Below are positions 1 to 12,126 of a stretch of 64,000 bases of DNA, one piece after another. The DNA comes from Congeria kusceri. Taxonomy: Eukaryota > Mollusca > Bivalvia > Myida > Dreissenidae. How positions within the stretch are numbered: position 1 is the stretch's first letter; each line of letters opens with the position of its first letter. A program made the position numbers and the translations under genes. Location of the stretch: positions 73,208,474-73,272,473 of the forward strand of contig CM051025.1 in assembly GCA_027627225.1 (NCBI GenBank), read 5' to 3'. A model generated the notes under the pieces. It saw only the letters and a program-made list of their open reading frames with translations, did not search any database and was not told the origin of the DNA.

Positions 1-2146
1 ACATTGATTTGAAGTTCTGGTAGTATGTTGTAGAGCCTATGTACATTGATTTGAAGTACTGGTAGTATGCTGTAGAGCCTATGTACATTGATTTGAAGTA
101 CTGGTAGTATGTTGTAGAGCCTATGTACATTGATTTGAAGTACTGGTAGTATGTTGTAGAGCCTATGTACATTGATTTGAAGTACTGGTAGTATGCTGTA
201 GAGCCTATGTACATTGATTTGAAGTACTGGTAGTATGTTGTAGAGCCTATTACATTGATTTGAAGTACTGGTATTATGCTGTAGAGCCTATGTACATTGA
301 TTTGAAGTACTGGTAGTATGCTGTAGAGCCTATGTACATTGATTTGAAGTACTGGTAGTATGCTGTAGAGCCTATGTACATTGATTTGAAGTACTGGTAG
401 TATGCTGTAGATCCTATGTACATTGATTTGAAGTACTGGTAGTATGCTGTAGAGCCTATGTACATTGATTTGAAGTACTGGTAGTATGCTGTAGAGCCTA
501 TGTACATTGATTTGAAGTACTGGTAGTATGCTGTAGAGCCTATGTGCATTGATTTGAAGTACTGGTAGTATGTTGTAGAGCCTATGTACATCACTTTGGA
601 TACTGGTAGTATGTTGTAGAACCTATGTACATCACTTTGGATACTGGTAGTATGTTGTAGAGCCTATGTACATTGATTTGAAGTACTGGTAGTATGTTGT
701 AGAGCCTATGTACATTGATTTGAAGTACTGGTAGTATGTTGTAGAGCCTATGTACATCACTTTGGATACTGGTAGTATGTTGTAGAGCCTATGTACATTG
801 ATTTGAAGTACTGGTAGTATGCTGTAGAGCCTATGTACATTGATTTGAAGTACTGGTAGTATGTTGTAGAGCCTATGTACATTGATTTGAAGTACTGGTA
901 GTATGTTGTAGAGCCTATGTACATTGATTTGAAGTACTGGTAGTATGCTGTAGAGCCTATGTACATTGATTTGAAGTACTGGTAGTATGTTGTAGAGCCT
1001 ATTACATTGATTTGAAGTACTGGTAGTATGCTGTAGAGCCTATGTACATTGATTTGAAGTACTGGTAGTATGCTGTAGAGCCTATGTACATTGATTTGAA
1101 GTACTGGTAGTATGCTGTAGAGCCTATGTACATTGATTTGAAGTACTGGTAGTATGCTGTAGAGCCTATGTTCATTGATTTGAAGTAATGGTAGTATGCT
1201 GTAGAGCCTATGTACATTGATTTGAAGTACTGGTAGTATGTTGTAGAGCCTATGTACATTGATTTGAAGTACTGGTAGTATGTTGTAGAGCCTATGTACA
1301 TTGTTTTGAAGTTCTGGTAGTATGTTGTAGAGCCTATGTACATTGATTTGAAGTACTGGTAGTATGCTGTAGAGCCTATGTACATTGATTTGAAGTACTG
1401 GTAGTATGCTGTAGAGCCTATGTACATTGATTTGAAGTACTGGTAGTATGCTGTAGAGTCTATGTAAATTAATTTGAAGTACTGGTAGTATGTTGTAGAG
1501 CCTATGTACATTGATTTGAAGTAATGGTAGTATGCTGTAGAGCCTATGTACATTGATTTGAAGTACTGGTAGTATGCTGTAGAGCCTATGTACATTGATT
1601 TGAAGTACTGGTAGTATGCTATAGAGCCTATGTACATTGATTTGAAGTACTAGTAGTATGCTGTAGAGCCTATGTACATTGATTTGAAGTACTGGTAGTA
1701 TGCTGTAGAGCCTATGTACATTGATTTGAAGTACTGGTAGTATGTTGTAGAGCCTATGTACATTGATTTGAAGTACTGGTAGTATGCTGTAGAGCCTGTG
1801 TACATTGATTTGAAGTACTGGTAGTATGCTGTAGAGCCTATGTACATCACTTTGGATACTGGTAGTATGTTGTAGAGTGTATGTACATCACTTTGGATAC
1901 TGGTAGTATGTTGTAGAGCCTATGTACATCACTTTGGATACTGGTAGTATGTTGTAGAGCCTTTGTACATCACTTTGGATACTGGTAGTATGTTGTAGAG
2001 CCTTTGTACATCACTTTGGATACTGGTAGTATGTTGTAGAGCCTTTGTACATCACTTTTTGGATAGTGGTAGAATGTTGTAGAGCCTTTGTACATCACTT
2101 TGGATACTGGTAGTATGCTGTAGAGCCTATGTACATCACTTTGGAT
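1..2146. repeat. 42-bp minisatellite, about 51 units, with a 41-bp variant unit
   Basis: Head-to-tail copies of a 42-bp unit that starts TACATTGATTTGAAGTACTG and ends TAGAGCCTATG. A second unit type of 41 bp replaces the first half with TACATCACTTTGGATACTGG. Variants occur singly or in pairs near 590-660 and 755-795 and take over the right end from about 1845 to 2146. Because 42 is divisible by three, long open frames with a 14-residue period appear on the minus strand; they are by-products of the repeat, not genes. The array runs off the left edge of the window. Confidence 0.95.
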
Positions 2147-2755
2147 CAAGAAATGTGTGATTATTTGCCCATTTTTAATTTGTGTTACATTAACATATAA
2201 TATAAATGTGCTAATATTTGTTTAAATTAGATTTATAAAAAAAATATATTATTCTAGCAAAACAAATGAGGTCTTCATCATTAAAGCAACATTATTACTG
2301 GTAACCCTGGGCAGGATCATAGGAGATGTAATAGCAGGAAACTATTATAATGTGTGTACCATACTCAACAGTACTTTGATGATTTCTGTTTGGGTCTTCA
2401 ATGTCATCTGTTTTATACAAGGAAAACTGACAAGTCTTTGTGACACATTGCCGTTGTGCTGAATTATGTTCACACTTGTATGTTGTCCTGTAACCCTATG
2501 TATCCAGTGTGTTTCTTTTCTCAAGCCAAGCCAGATCTCAAATAGAGAAGTAAGTTGATGTTGTGTTCAGCTTTAATCTTTCGTGGATTGGTCTAACGAA
2601 GGCTTCTGTTGAAAAAACAAGCATACATTTTGTTCTGTAAATCATTAAACTAGAATGTAATAGGCAGTCTGCCTGCACAAGATAAAAGATTCTCTTTGGA
2701 AATGCTCAGAACGACAGATTTGAAACTCTTTTTCAGTGTTTTTTTTTTTAATCTA

Positions 2756-3363
2756 CCGTAATTACCTTAAGTATTGGGACACTTAAAAATAATAAAAATT
2801 GTTCTTGTCCCAATATTAAGGGACATCAAAAAATAATATTCGAAATTGTGTCCCAAAATTTAGGGAAATATATTATACAGTCTATTTTCTATCTATCTGT
2901 GTATTGTACATGTATCATTTAATACATTTTATTATCTTGGGATATTAATCGCTTACTCTAAGATATTCAAATATTTAATTATGGGTATAAATAATTAAAA
3001 AGAATGTTTGTTAGTACACTGATAATTAAAAGATCCATTATGTTGATGCTGGGGACTTAATGGTAATTAATTGAGAAGCTTAAGTGAGAAGACCATGCTC
3101 CAGTAGAGTACACAGTTTGCACCACGTGTCAATTAAACAGGTACCTGATGGTGATCATATGGTGTTTAGATAAGTAATCACAATATACCATGTCACAAGT
3201 CACTATGCAACCGGTGTATTAGCAGGGTATGGAAGGTTTATACAGGAACAACAGAAGGTGATATTTTGGTGTCCCAATAGTTAGGGACAAAACTATGAAA
3301 TTTGTTTCAAAAATTAGGGGTGTCCCAATATTTAGGGTGTCCCAATACTTAGGGTAATTACAG
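2756..3363. mobile_element. TA-flanked MITE with about 27-bp terminal inverted repeats (Tc1/mariner-like)
   Basis: The left end CCGTAATTACCTTAAGTATT is matched by the inverted right end AATACTTAGGGTAATTACAG. TA dinucleotides flank both ends (2754-2755 and 3364-3365), as expected of a Tc1/mariner-type target duplication. The terminal motif 'GTCCCAATAnTTAGGG' recurs inside the element near 2808, 3270 and 3320. No transposase is encoded, so this is a non-autonomous element of 608 bp. It lies upstream of the myosin exons, presumably in an intron of that gene. Confidence 0.75.
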
Positions 3364-3366
3364 TAG

Positions 3367-5256
3367 TTATTTTAATAACTTTAGTCATTTTAATCACTTA
3401 TTCGGAGCGAATTTTTCAAAGATAAGAAACTGTTTTTCAAAAGTTGCCTTGCCTTTCTGCCATTTCTAGTAACTCCCTTGACCTGAAAAGAACAACATCT
3501 GCTTGTTAACAGTGTAACTTAAATCAGTTTGGCGTTTTAATAGTATCTTGCAGTGTACATTGCAAATCCTTCCAACTGGCAACAAATACAGGATGTATTA
3601 ATGTACCATTAACCAATGTCTGCAAGCAGATGTTTTGTGCACTTAATCTTTCTTCTAGTACTTTTGCTGTTTGTTTTCTGCTAATGATATGTATTATTTC
3701 ATCACAGTTTGTTGTATTAAAAAGGCAATTCATTTGTAATTATTGATTCTTTGAAGACTGCATGAGTCTTAATTAGTGGTCACTGTAAAGGTAAATTTTT
3801 AATGGTTTACAACACCTCATGGCTGATTGTGCATAATAGTTGATGGCCTGTTTCGGTCAATATATATACCATTTGGTAGAGTTATGGATATCAAAATAAG
3901 ATACTTCACCAAACTTTCACAGAGAACTATTTTGAATTTCAAACATCAGTAATCCCCAAATATGTCTGTATGTCTTCCATTATTCGTGCATTAAGAAAAA
4001 GTACATTCACAAGAACCATAACTCTCGTTAGAATACTAGTGCATGTATGATTTACTCTTTATTTATCCATACTTAAATAAGCAGTCATGGCTATTTACGA
4101 GCTACTTGTAAGCATTCATACACAGTCTATATAGGTCATCATTTTTTCAGGGCCATAGTGTAGTTGCTAAGATGAGATTTGACATTGATGTGTTGATTAC
4201 ATAATGTGCAATAATTTAACTAAGTAAGTTACATACAATAATTTGTTACAACATCTGTGCACACATAGAGGAAGAAAAAATATACGCTGTCTGATGCTTA
4301 TAAATCATTCAGTTACACAAAAACGTATAATGTAAATTGGTAGTATGATTGAAATAATTTATTTTTGTCTCTGATTTTTATTTTACGATTTTCGTTTTAT
4401 TTAGTTCAATAGCACTCGTCTATCTTTTTGATGTGTGGGTATATTTGTATTCAGTTTGCTGCGTTTTAGTTTAGATTGCAGTGCTTATCATTAGAAATGC
4501 TTGCAACAAAATCCATCAGTGCCTGTATATCTTCATACCATTAATGATTATTGAAGAGACATTTTGTTGCATTGATTTTAGTTCACTTTAACATGCCAAC
4601 ATTTTAATCACTGAAATACTTTAATAAACAGCTTGGCTGATATATTCTGCTGTACAGGGTAAAATTTTTAAAACAAAATTGTCCAAGTGATATACGGTAA
4701 TCACTGAAAGAAATCAGTGGGCAGGTTCTTTGAGTAAAAATTGGTTTTACTTCAAACATTTCTTTTAATCTATAAATCTTAAAACGGGTTCTAAATCAAA
4801 TTTTTAATTGGTTTAAGTATTATAGAAATGTTATAGTTTCAAATACATATTAGACAACTGTATGTGCTTTCCAGTGTCTTTAGTCAAATGAAATGCTTTA
4901 CCATTGACACAACATGGTTCAGTTCATAGATAAAGGTCACATTACTACTTCTGGTACAAAGTTTGTAGGATATAATTATTGTTAAAACAATGAAAACTGT
5001 AGGTGGCATTGTTTTACTAAAACTACCTTCTAGATATACCAGTATTTAGTTTCTTTATATATACTTATTTCAATTTGTATAACTTTATTTAAATTATGAT
5101 TTATTAGTTCAGCATAGAATAATGTTCTTTTAAATCAACTTCTAGATCATTAGTCAAGTTATTTGAACAAAGCTGACATTGTGTATCATTATACCAGTAA
5201 AGGTTACACCTATTTAATTCTTACAACCTTATTGTCAGTTAATTCAAGTCAGTCAT
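3367..5256. other. AT-rich non-coding stretch, probable intron
   Basis: I see no exon, RNA gene or clear repeat here. A 70-codon minus-strand frame at 3524-3733 has protein-like composition but no family I recognise. Confidence 0.4.
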
Positions 5257-5261
5257 ATGGA

Positions 5262-5747
5262 TGCAACGATCTCATTAAAATCAAATCCTAACAATGTTAG
5301 GATCTGAAGACATTGTATAACAGGTCACGTTCAAATGACCTTCCGAACAATAAAATATCAGCCCAGCTGCGCCACTGAACAATAAAATATCAGCCCTGCT
5401 GCGCCCAATGAATCGCCTTTTGCACAGCAATAGTTGGCCACGGTTTTTTAAAATTGATGCATTTCCAGCTGATCCTCGGGATAAATCATTTACAGTTAAT
5501 GTTCACGCGGATAACAATGGATAGAGCGGTACCTTAGGCGAGTAAACATCAAAAGTTCACTTTAATTTCGTGCATAGTATTTGTGGTTTTTAAATAAAGT
5601 TATACCACAACATTTTGAAGGCAACAGTTTGATTGGCTCCTGAAAAGATCATCTGAACATGACCCCTAATGCGAAGTCATCAGATCCAGTCAGCAGATAA
5701 TATAGTAGCGTCAGACTGGAGATGATTTTAATGAGATTGATGGATGC
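5262..5747. mobile_element. Foldback element with long imperfect inverted repeats
   Basis: ATCTCATTAAAATC at 5268-5282 is inverted at 5723-5737. Pairing continues inward imperfectly for about 80-100 bp: GGTCACGTTCAAATGACC on the left against an inverted GGTCATGTTCAGATGATC on the right. An internal segment AACAATAAAATATCAGCCC is duplicated in tandem (about 5346-5405). No coding capacity. Confidence 0.6.
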
Positions 5748-5984
5748 AATAAACAGTTGTTGTTTTTTATAGATTTTTTAAATATTGAATATAAACTGTT
5801 AACCAGTATAAAGTCACTTAGAAGAATGTGGTAACAAAGTAGCCCATTCCTTTCTTTAATGTGAATCCTTAAAATAATCAATTTCTTTTAGATTGTTATA
5901 CTGAAAGTTAATGCCTCATCAGTAGGTATTGCAACAAACATAGTGATACAATAACTAATCTCCATGTACCTGTATGTATTACAG

Positions 5985-7040
5985 CGTTCAGAGAAATCGT
6001 GCGAGTGGTACGCGACCGAGCCCAGGGGCAGGGAAACCCAAGCCAACCCCCAAAGCCAAGCCTGTTCTGCCTCAGTGCCGCACCCTGTATGCCTACGATG
6101 CCCAGGATACGGATGAGTTGACTTTCAATGAAGGGGAGATCATTGAACTTGTCAAGGAAGGTGTGTGTCTCTGTGTTTTTGTTTAAACCCAGTGTTTTTT
6201 TTAGGGCCAATTTGGGGCCAAAATTTGGCCCCATTCCCCTGCTTAAAAAGTGTATATTTTTCCCCTATATTTACCCTAAAATTCCTCACAGCATGTAAGC
6301 TGCATTTTGACAAAAAAAATTACCAAAATTGGACAAAATTTGGCTAAGATACAGGGGTTTTTGTAAACAATCCCAGCAATTTTTCATCAAAGTGTATATA
6401 AGTTATCATTTGCAGCAAAACAATTCATTAATGTTCTATAACAATGTAGATTATAAACATGTAATGATGTTTTTCTAAAAACTAAATCCCCTTTTGCCGT
6501 AAAATTCCCCATCTGAAGGGCCCCGCCACCTTTCCCCTTAAGGTGAAAAAAAACACTGGAACCTTTTTTGTTTAGGTTGATTACGTTGAAAGCCTAAGGC
6601 TTATTATCGAGTCTGTTTCCTAGGTAGAGCCAAAACTTGGAGTATTTGAAAAAGATTGCTCGAAGATTTTGGATGAGGGAACAAACTTATGATCTCCCAG
6701 TCGCAAGATGGACACACTGCGACTTATTGTCAATTTCAATAGTGTGGTGTAGTGTCCCAAGTTGACAATTATGTTTTTAGGAGTTTCGGTAATAGTTTTG
6801 TGTATCATTATATTTGAACAAAATGCCATACAGTAATAAAAAGCAAAGCAAATGAAAAAAGCTTGCTTATGTGAATACAGACAACAGTTATGTTTGTTAA
6901 AAACCTGTAGTTGAGCATGTAGTCATTGAAACCATGTTTATTATGACTTGTTTTATTTTGCAGACCCTGCAGGGTGGTGGACCGGCAGATTGCGTGGCAA
7001 AGATGGACTCTTCCCAGCCAACTATGTGGAGAAAATTTGA
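5985..7040 (+). CDS. MYO1E: Class-I unconventional myosin (MYO1E/MYO1F type), last two coding exons
   Basis: Two exons, 5985-6160 and 6964-7040, are joined by an intron with GTGTGT donor and TTTTGCAG acceptor; the junction codon completes an Asp. The first exon encodes a basic, proline-rich linker ([10 protein letters not shown]) followed by the start of an SH3 domain ([19 protein letters not shown]). The second encodes [20 protein letters not shown] and ends NYVEKI-stop. This is the canonical C-terminal SH3 of long-tailed class-I myosins, actin motors that use the SH3 to bind proline-rich partners in endocytosis and at cell junctions. The motor, IQ and TH1 parts lie left of the window. MYO1E and MYO1F cannot be told apart from this segment; the symbol is the best guess. 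The first exon begins in mid-codon, so it is internal. Confidence 0.9.
6189..6559. mobile_element. Inverted-repeat element just inside the myosin intron
   Basis: CCAGTGTTTTTTTTAGGG at the left is inverted as CCCTTAAGGTGAAAAAAAACACTGG at the right (given here as two overlapping motifs: CCCTTAAGGTG and AAAAAACACTGG). The interior is rich in 'GGGCC/GGCCCC'. It begins 28 bp after the splice donor at 6161. A weaker relative with 'AGGTGAAAAAAGCACT' occurs near 36860. Confidence 0.5.
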
Positions 7041-7690
7041 TTACTGAACCAGAGACAGCACGTCTCATGCCATGGATCGGTGGATACGGGAATTAATTTT
7101 TTTTATTTATTTACTTGTAAAAAAAGTTGTGTCATGGTTAAGTGCCAGCTAGAAGTAGTTTTGTAGAATGAGTTGAAAGTTGTGTTGAAAAGCAATTGAA
7201 AAAAAAAAATATATATAAAATGAAGTATTTCAATAGAACAGTTAACCAACCTGTTGTCAGTTGAGAAAAGTGAGGGAATTCAGCAATTTGCCACAAGGGC
7301 CAGTGGAATGCAAAACCTTAGTATAATCCCTGATTTCCTGTACTAATAATAAATCATCTAGGCAGTATTTGGGAGTTGAAAAATTGCTATGGTGTCAAAT
7401 TCTATTATTACTTTATTTTCACTGTTATCATTGCACAATTGTTTGATGTAGTCTTCTGTTGCTGCAAAGCCTGTTCAACATTTGCTTCAAGTGTCACTAC
7501 TTGATATTACTCCCATGTTGATAGATTTAATGTTATTTTTAATGTTATTTTTGTACTTTCAAAGGACACCATGACCTCAAATATTCAGTTGTATAAATAT
7601 GCGTAGATCTAAGTCAAATCTGAGACATTTATCATATGACAATAAATATGTACCAAATAGACAAAAAATAGTATTTTTGCAAAATGGACT
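7041..7690 (+). other. Probable 3' UTR of the myosin gene
   Basis: Non-coding AT-rich sequence directly after the stop codon. Candidate poly(A) signals AATAAA lie at 7348-7353 and 7641-7646; I cannot tell which is used. Confidence 0.5.
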
Positions 7691-7691
7691 C

Positions 7692-7952
7692 TCGGCCACA
7701 CCAAAAAGCTTCTAAGGAAAATATTAACTTTAGTCATATTTTAGAGAAACGTTCAAATACAATTTTCCTTGTGAAAATCAATATTTTATATTTCAGATAT
7801 GGTACAATAAGAACCATCTGTTGATTCTATACCATAATAAAACCAATTAAGTCAAAATAAACTTTCATGAACCAGCCACAGACTTTAGAAATTTTATGAT
7901 TTAAAAAAATTTACTTAGGTTTTAACTAAGGAGCTGTTTGGATATGAGCCCA
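7692..7952. repeat. Foldback element of the 'AAAGCTCCTTAGT' family, copy 1
   Basis: CCAAAAAGCTTCTAAGGAAA at the left pairs with CTAAGGAGCTGTTTGGATATGAGCCC at the right. The internal segment AATCAATATTTTATATTT and 'CAGCCACA' are shared with the copy at 32488-32799. Further relatives lie near 10876, 60000 and 61284. Short and non-coding. Confidence 0.55.
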
Positions 7953-8642
7953 GAACTGAATTGGAAACTTAGGGGGTTGGGGCAATTTCCCCTGCAATTT
8001 CCAGCCTTGTACTTGTTTTAATAATAAACCCATTGTTGTATAAATTTGACTTTTTTCGAAGGCTTGAATGGGTAATGGAAATATTTTCCAGTCATTTAAA
8101 CTTCTTATTGAATGACTAATAATTGGTTTGATGCTTTGTTATATTACACATATTCAATGCGTTTATAATTGTTGTCATATCTATGCATGAAATTTCTGTC
8201 ACTGATCAAACTTCATTACATTCCTGCCAGTATAAGCTTATGACAGTGCCTGTGAATTGCTGGCTCTTCTACATGTATGGGTATTAGCTAATTAGTAAGA
8301 TTGTTATCTGTATTGTATCTGTCTCATTTCACCCAGTGAGCAGAACATGTTTGTACTATGTTATTTTTGTTAGCTTGCTTTTGTATTAAACTGCTTCTAT
8401 TTTTTATGCCACCCCATATTTTGGTGGGGTTAGAATATACTAGCATTTCATTCTTCAAAGGTTTCTTCATAACCCAAAGCGGATATTTTGGCATTATCAT
8501 CAACTAGTCTAAATAGACAAATGGAGCAAGGTAAATTCCATTGTTGTTGATTTACCCTTTTTCTCAAAAAATATTACATAAGTTGACATTATTTTCTGAG
8601 AGAGAATACGTCCTGAGGATGTACATAATAAAAAACTATATG
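7953..8642. other. Spacer without recognisable gene
   Basis: AT-rich spacer. I see no coding exon, RNA gene or well-bounded repeat. Confidence 0.4.
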
Positions 8643-8860
8643 GGGCGTGTCAGGGGAAAACCAGGCTTAATGCAGTCCCCACAGGCTAATATGGGACAGC
8701 ACTTTCCGTTTGTATGGTATTTTCTGTTTTGAGGTAGTCTCTTATAAACATCCACTGTAGGCAGAAAGTATTCTTCCGGATCAGCCGTACGGACTGCAAA
8801 GGCTGATCCGGGACAACACTTTATGCACATGCATTAAGCCCGGTTTTCCTCGAAATGCTT
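8643..8860 (+). mobile_element. Palindromic 'GCCTGTGCAGTCCGCACAGGC' element, diverged copy
   Basis: Begins GGCGTGTCAGGGGAAAACC and ends GCATTAAGCCCGGTTTTCC. The inner arms carry CACAGGCTAATATGGGAC and GGCTGATCCGGGACAACAC. The asymmetric centre (TATGGTATTTTCTGTTTTGA) sets the orientation. One outer arm is shortened. Same family as 14652, 17601, 19393 and 41165. Confidence 0.75.
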
Positions 8861-10875
8861 CATATTTGTTTACAAATGTATGCATAAAATTGCAGGATGC
8901 ACATGACACATTATCACTGCAAGACATCTTTGACAAACAAATGAAGCCGTGGCCTCCAGTATGGCAGAACTCTTACCATGTCAATGAAATCTTGTGTCAG
9001 TTATAGGTGCTATTCTATTGGTCCATTTGTTTTCTATAGTGCAACACTTGCACAGTGCAGTTAAATATGGCTAATTTGTTTAGAACTTCTAAACAGTCTT
9101 TTATAAAACCGAGTATTTAGCATGAGCATAATTCTATGGTTCTTTTTCTAGTCTTGTTATATTTAGTGGTTTATATGTTTGCATGTTTGTCTCATTATGT
9201 TAATGATCTTACCGTGCAAATGCATTCCGATCTAAACATTTGGTACTGGTATTTGCACATTTGTAAAAATGCCTTGCATTAACTGACTTATTTGAAACAA
9301 CCAAATTCTTCCCTCTTCACCTAGTTTTATTTTAATCTAAATTTGTTCAAGTGGTTTGTAATATTCGAAATCAACATGATTTGCATTGAATGAAAAGGTT
9401 TTCCGAGTGTCCCTGCTACTTGTGTTGCAGGTAATATAAATATAAAGTTATATTGTAAAACTTTGGTTTTTGTTTGATTGCAGCTATTTTAGTCTTAATT
9501 TGTTGGAGTTTCTATAAGTCAGAATAGATGTTCAACATACCTTTGTTTTACGTTTTAGAACTTTATTTTGTTAACCCTTATGGGTATTTTATAATAATCT
9601 TGCTAAGTGCATTATTATTCTGAATTGTCCATGATAACATATGATTTGTTGTTGATTTATTCTTAGCAATTGTCTACATTCTTTATTAAAATTATGAACT
9701 TTATTAAAATGATATTACCAATAACTACCATGAAGATGGTATATATTATATTCCATGACAGTAGAGTAGTATGACTTGGACATCATTATGCTTCTTACTT
9801 ATTGACATTTTAAAGTTTCAACTGTCTATTGGAGAAATGTGTATGCATGTCTAGAAAAAATATGCTTAATTGTTCTTGAAACTTTTTAAATCTAAAATAT
9901 GATCGAGTTTATACACCTAAATAGTTTGCATAATTGTGTCACATATGCTTAATGAGACTGTACGATAATCACAATGATAATTAAATAAACTGATTGTTTG
10001 CCTTGATATATTACATCTGTTTGCTGCTAGCATATTTGCTCTTTAATTAATATTCTAACATAACATACCGGTACGCAGAGTTTTCTAATGCCTGCTTGGT
10101 TTAATTCTTGCGCATCAAAACTTAAAATCATTGTTTATTTGCTGACAAACAACTCAAATTCAAAAATTATTTCCTAAACACCAAAATGTCTTTTCTTCAG
10201 ACTTTATATAGAAATATTTCATCATTAAATATATTTATCATGTATAGAATATAGACATTTCATTATGAAATATTTTTTTATTAAAAAAAAAAACAAGAAA
10301 AGAAGGTTTTTGCCTTTCTGCATAATGTACCTTTGTGCATTTCTGGAAGTCATAATGTGTGGAGTTAAGATCTTATATCGCAATCTCATTTTTGAATGCA
10401 TATTTTAGGTATGTTATAAGAACTCCGATTTGATCTTTGATAAAAGATGAGCACATTTCATTTCAGTTGCCCACAAGTAAACATTTCATTTGAACTTGCA
10501 AACAACAAATACCAGTTGTACCGGTAGATAACAGTGGTCATGATTCAGTTGATAAAGTGATGCTCTGTGAACGATTGTGACAACTCTTATGCAAAATCAG
10601 AGATTTTGTACCTTATACAACTTGGGCCAAATATACGGTATGTGTCAACCCCTAGCTAAATTTCTTTACAATCATGCACTTTGAACAGTTAACTGTACAT
10701 CTATGTTTTCTGTCCACCCTATACCAAATTTCTTGTGATAATATGAAACCCAAGGGCCTGGACCCCATCCACTGCCTCTGAAAAAGCCCTGGAAATGTAA
10801 TGAGTAAGCAGAGTACAGCATCTCGAGATAATCATTCTGTCCAGTGTGCTTATGCAGGAAACCATTCGGAGTGCA
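8861..10875. other. Spacer without recognisable gene
   Basis: AT-rich sequence with short A/T runs. The stretch 10040-10200 shares 'TTTAATTC/GCATCAAAACT' and 'TTGTTTATTTG' motifs with the hairpin at 23583-23733, so it may be a remnant of that family. Confidence 0.35.
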
Positions 10876-11142
10876 CCTGGGCTGGTATTTATAAAGAAAC
10901 TTAGTCGAAAGTTAAGAAAAATCTTAAAATTATCAAATTTAATTAGTGGATTTTCTTACAAAGGAATGCATTTTTGGAAGATTTTGACGCATAGTTTGCA
11001 ATATAATACAAAGTGTATTGATATCTAGCATTAGTCATGCAAATGTTCCTAAGCATAGTGTTTAAAACACAAATTCTAATTTTGACTTATGTTCAACTTA
11101 AGTTAAGAATGGCTTAAGAATCGTTATAAATATGGGCCCAGG
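10876..11142. repeat. Foldback element of the 'GGGCCCATATTTATAAAG' family, copy 2
   Basis: CTGGGCTGGTATTTATAAAG at the left pairs with CGTTATAAATATGGGCCCAG at the right, with 'ACTTAAGTTAAGA' next to the right arm. No coding capacity. Confidence 0.6.
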
Positions 11143-12126
11143 TCCCTAGACTGCTGAAAACTTGAGCAAAATCGTATTCTTTGACTTAAAATATTAGCCA
11201 ATGAAGTGTTGTGACAAATCAGATTTCAATTTCATTGGTCGATATTTAAGTTCAAGACTCGGATTTGACTTTAGTAGTTTTGTATTATTGTGACCTGGCG
11301 TTGAATATTTTATATGCAATAATATTTTCTGTCCAAACTGTTAATTATTTATTGGTATTTGTTTATTAGTTGTATATTTGAAGTGTTATGGCCCAAATAC
11401 CAAGCTGTTCATTAAGCAACGGAATTGTTATGTGCAATTATTTTGCTTTTATTAGAAGTGTGCATGTACGTATACTCATGTCTGTTAAAATGCTGCTGCT
11501 GTATAACATCATTTATTCGATCAAATGTATCATTCTTTTATATCCATACATTCTGTTGTTAGATATATAAATTACAAAATTATTATTATAGGTTAGAGTG
11601 GGTGACATTGTTGATTATTATACAAACAATAAATATTAAATCGTTAACTTATCTTGTTTATTTTGCCACTTTTGTGGTAACTAAGGTTAAAATTATGTGG
11701 TGCCATGAGATATGATAATGGTCTCCATCCATTCACAATATGTCCCAATCTCTGATACTTCAGCAACAGAGACAAAGAATCTAGCCACCACAAATTAAAT
11801 ATGGTAAGGATGATGCGACAGCCTGTGTCCACAAAAAATGCTGCTTGAATGTGAAAGGTAGACTGTGTAAATAAACACACGCACATGACTGTTGCTTATT
11901 TATCTGGATAGTGTGGGGGCTTTTTTCTCTAATCTAGATTTGGCTGGAATATTAAGTGTCCATTGTAATATTTATAAAAAATAAAAATTTATAATGACAG
12001 ATTCCTTTATAACCAATTGATATATTGACTTGAAATTAAATACTAGTACTTCTCTTTGAGAACTGCAGTGCACACAAGCCATAACTACCTGTGGTATATT
12101 TAAAGTTATGCCAATGTGTGTTTGTT
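11143..12126. other. Spacer without recognisable gene
   Basis: AT-rich spacer. Open frames here (for example near 11644-11886) have no family features. Confidence 0.35.

Noticed and set aside
274..1850. Minus-strand open frames with a 14-residue YIGSTAYYQYFKSM period
   Set aside because: They follow from the 42-bp minisatellite period being a multiple of three; the 41-bp units break the frame, and no start context or splice sites are seen.
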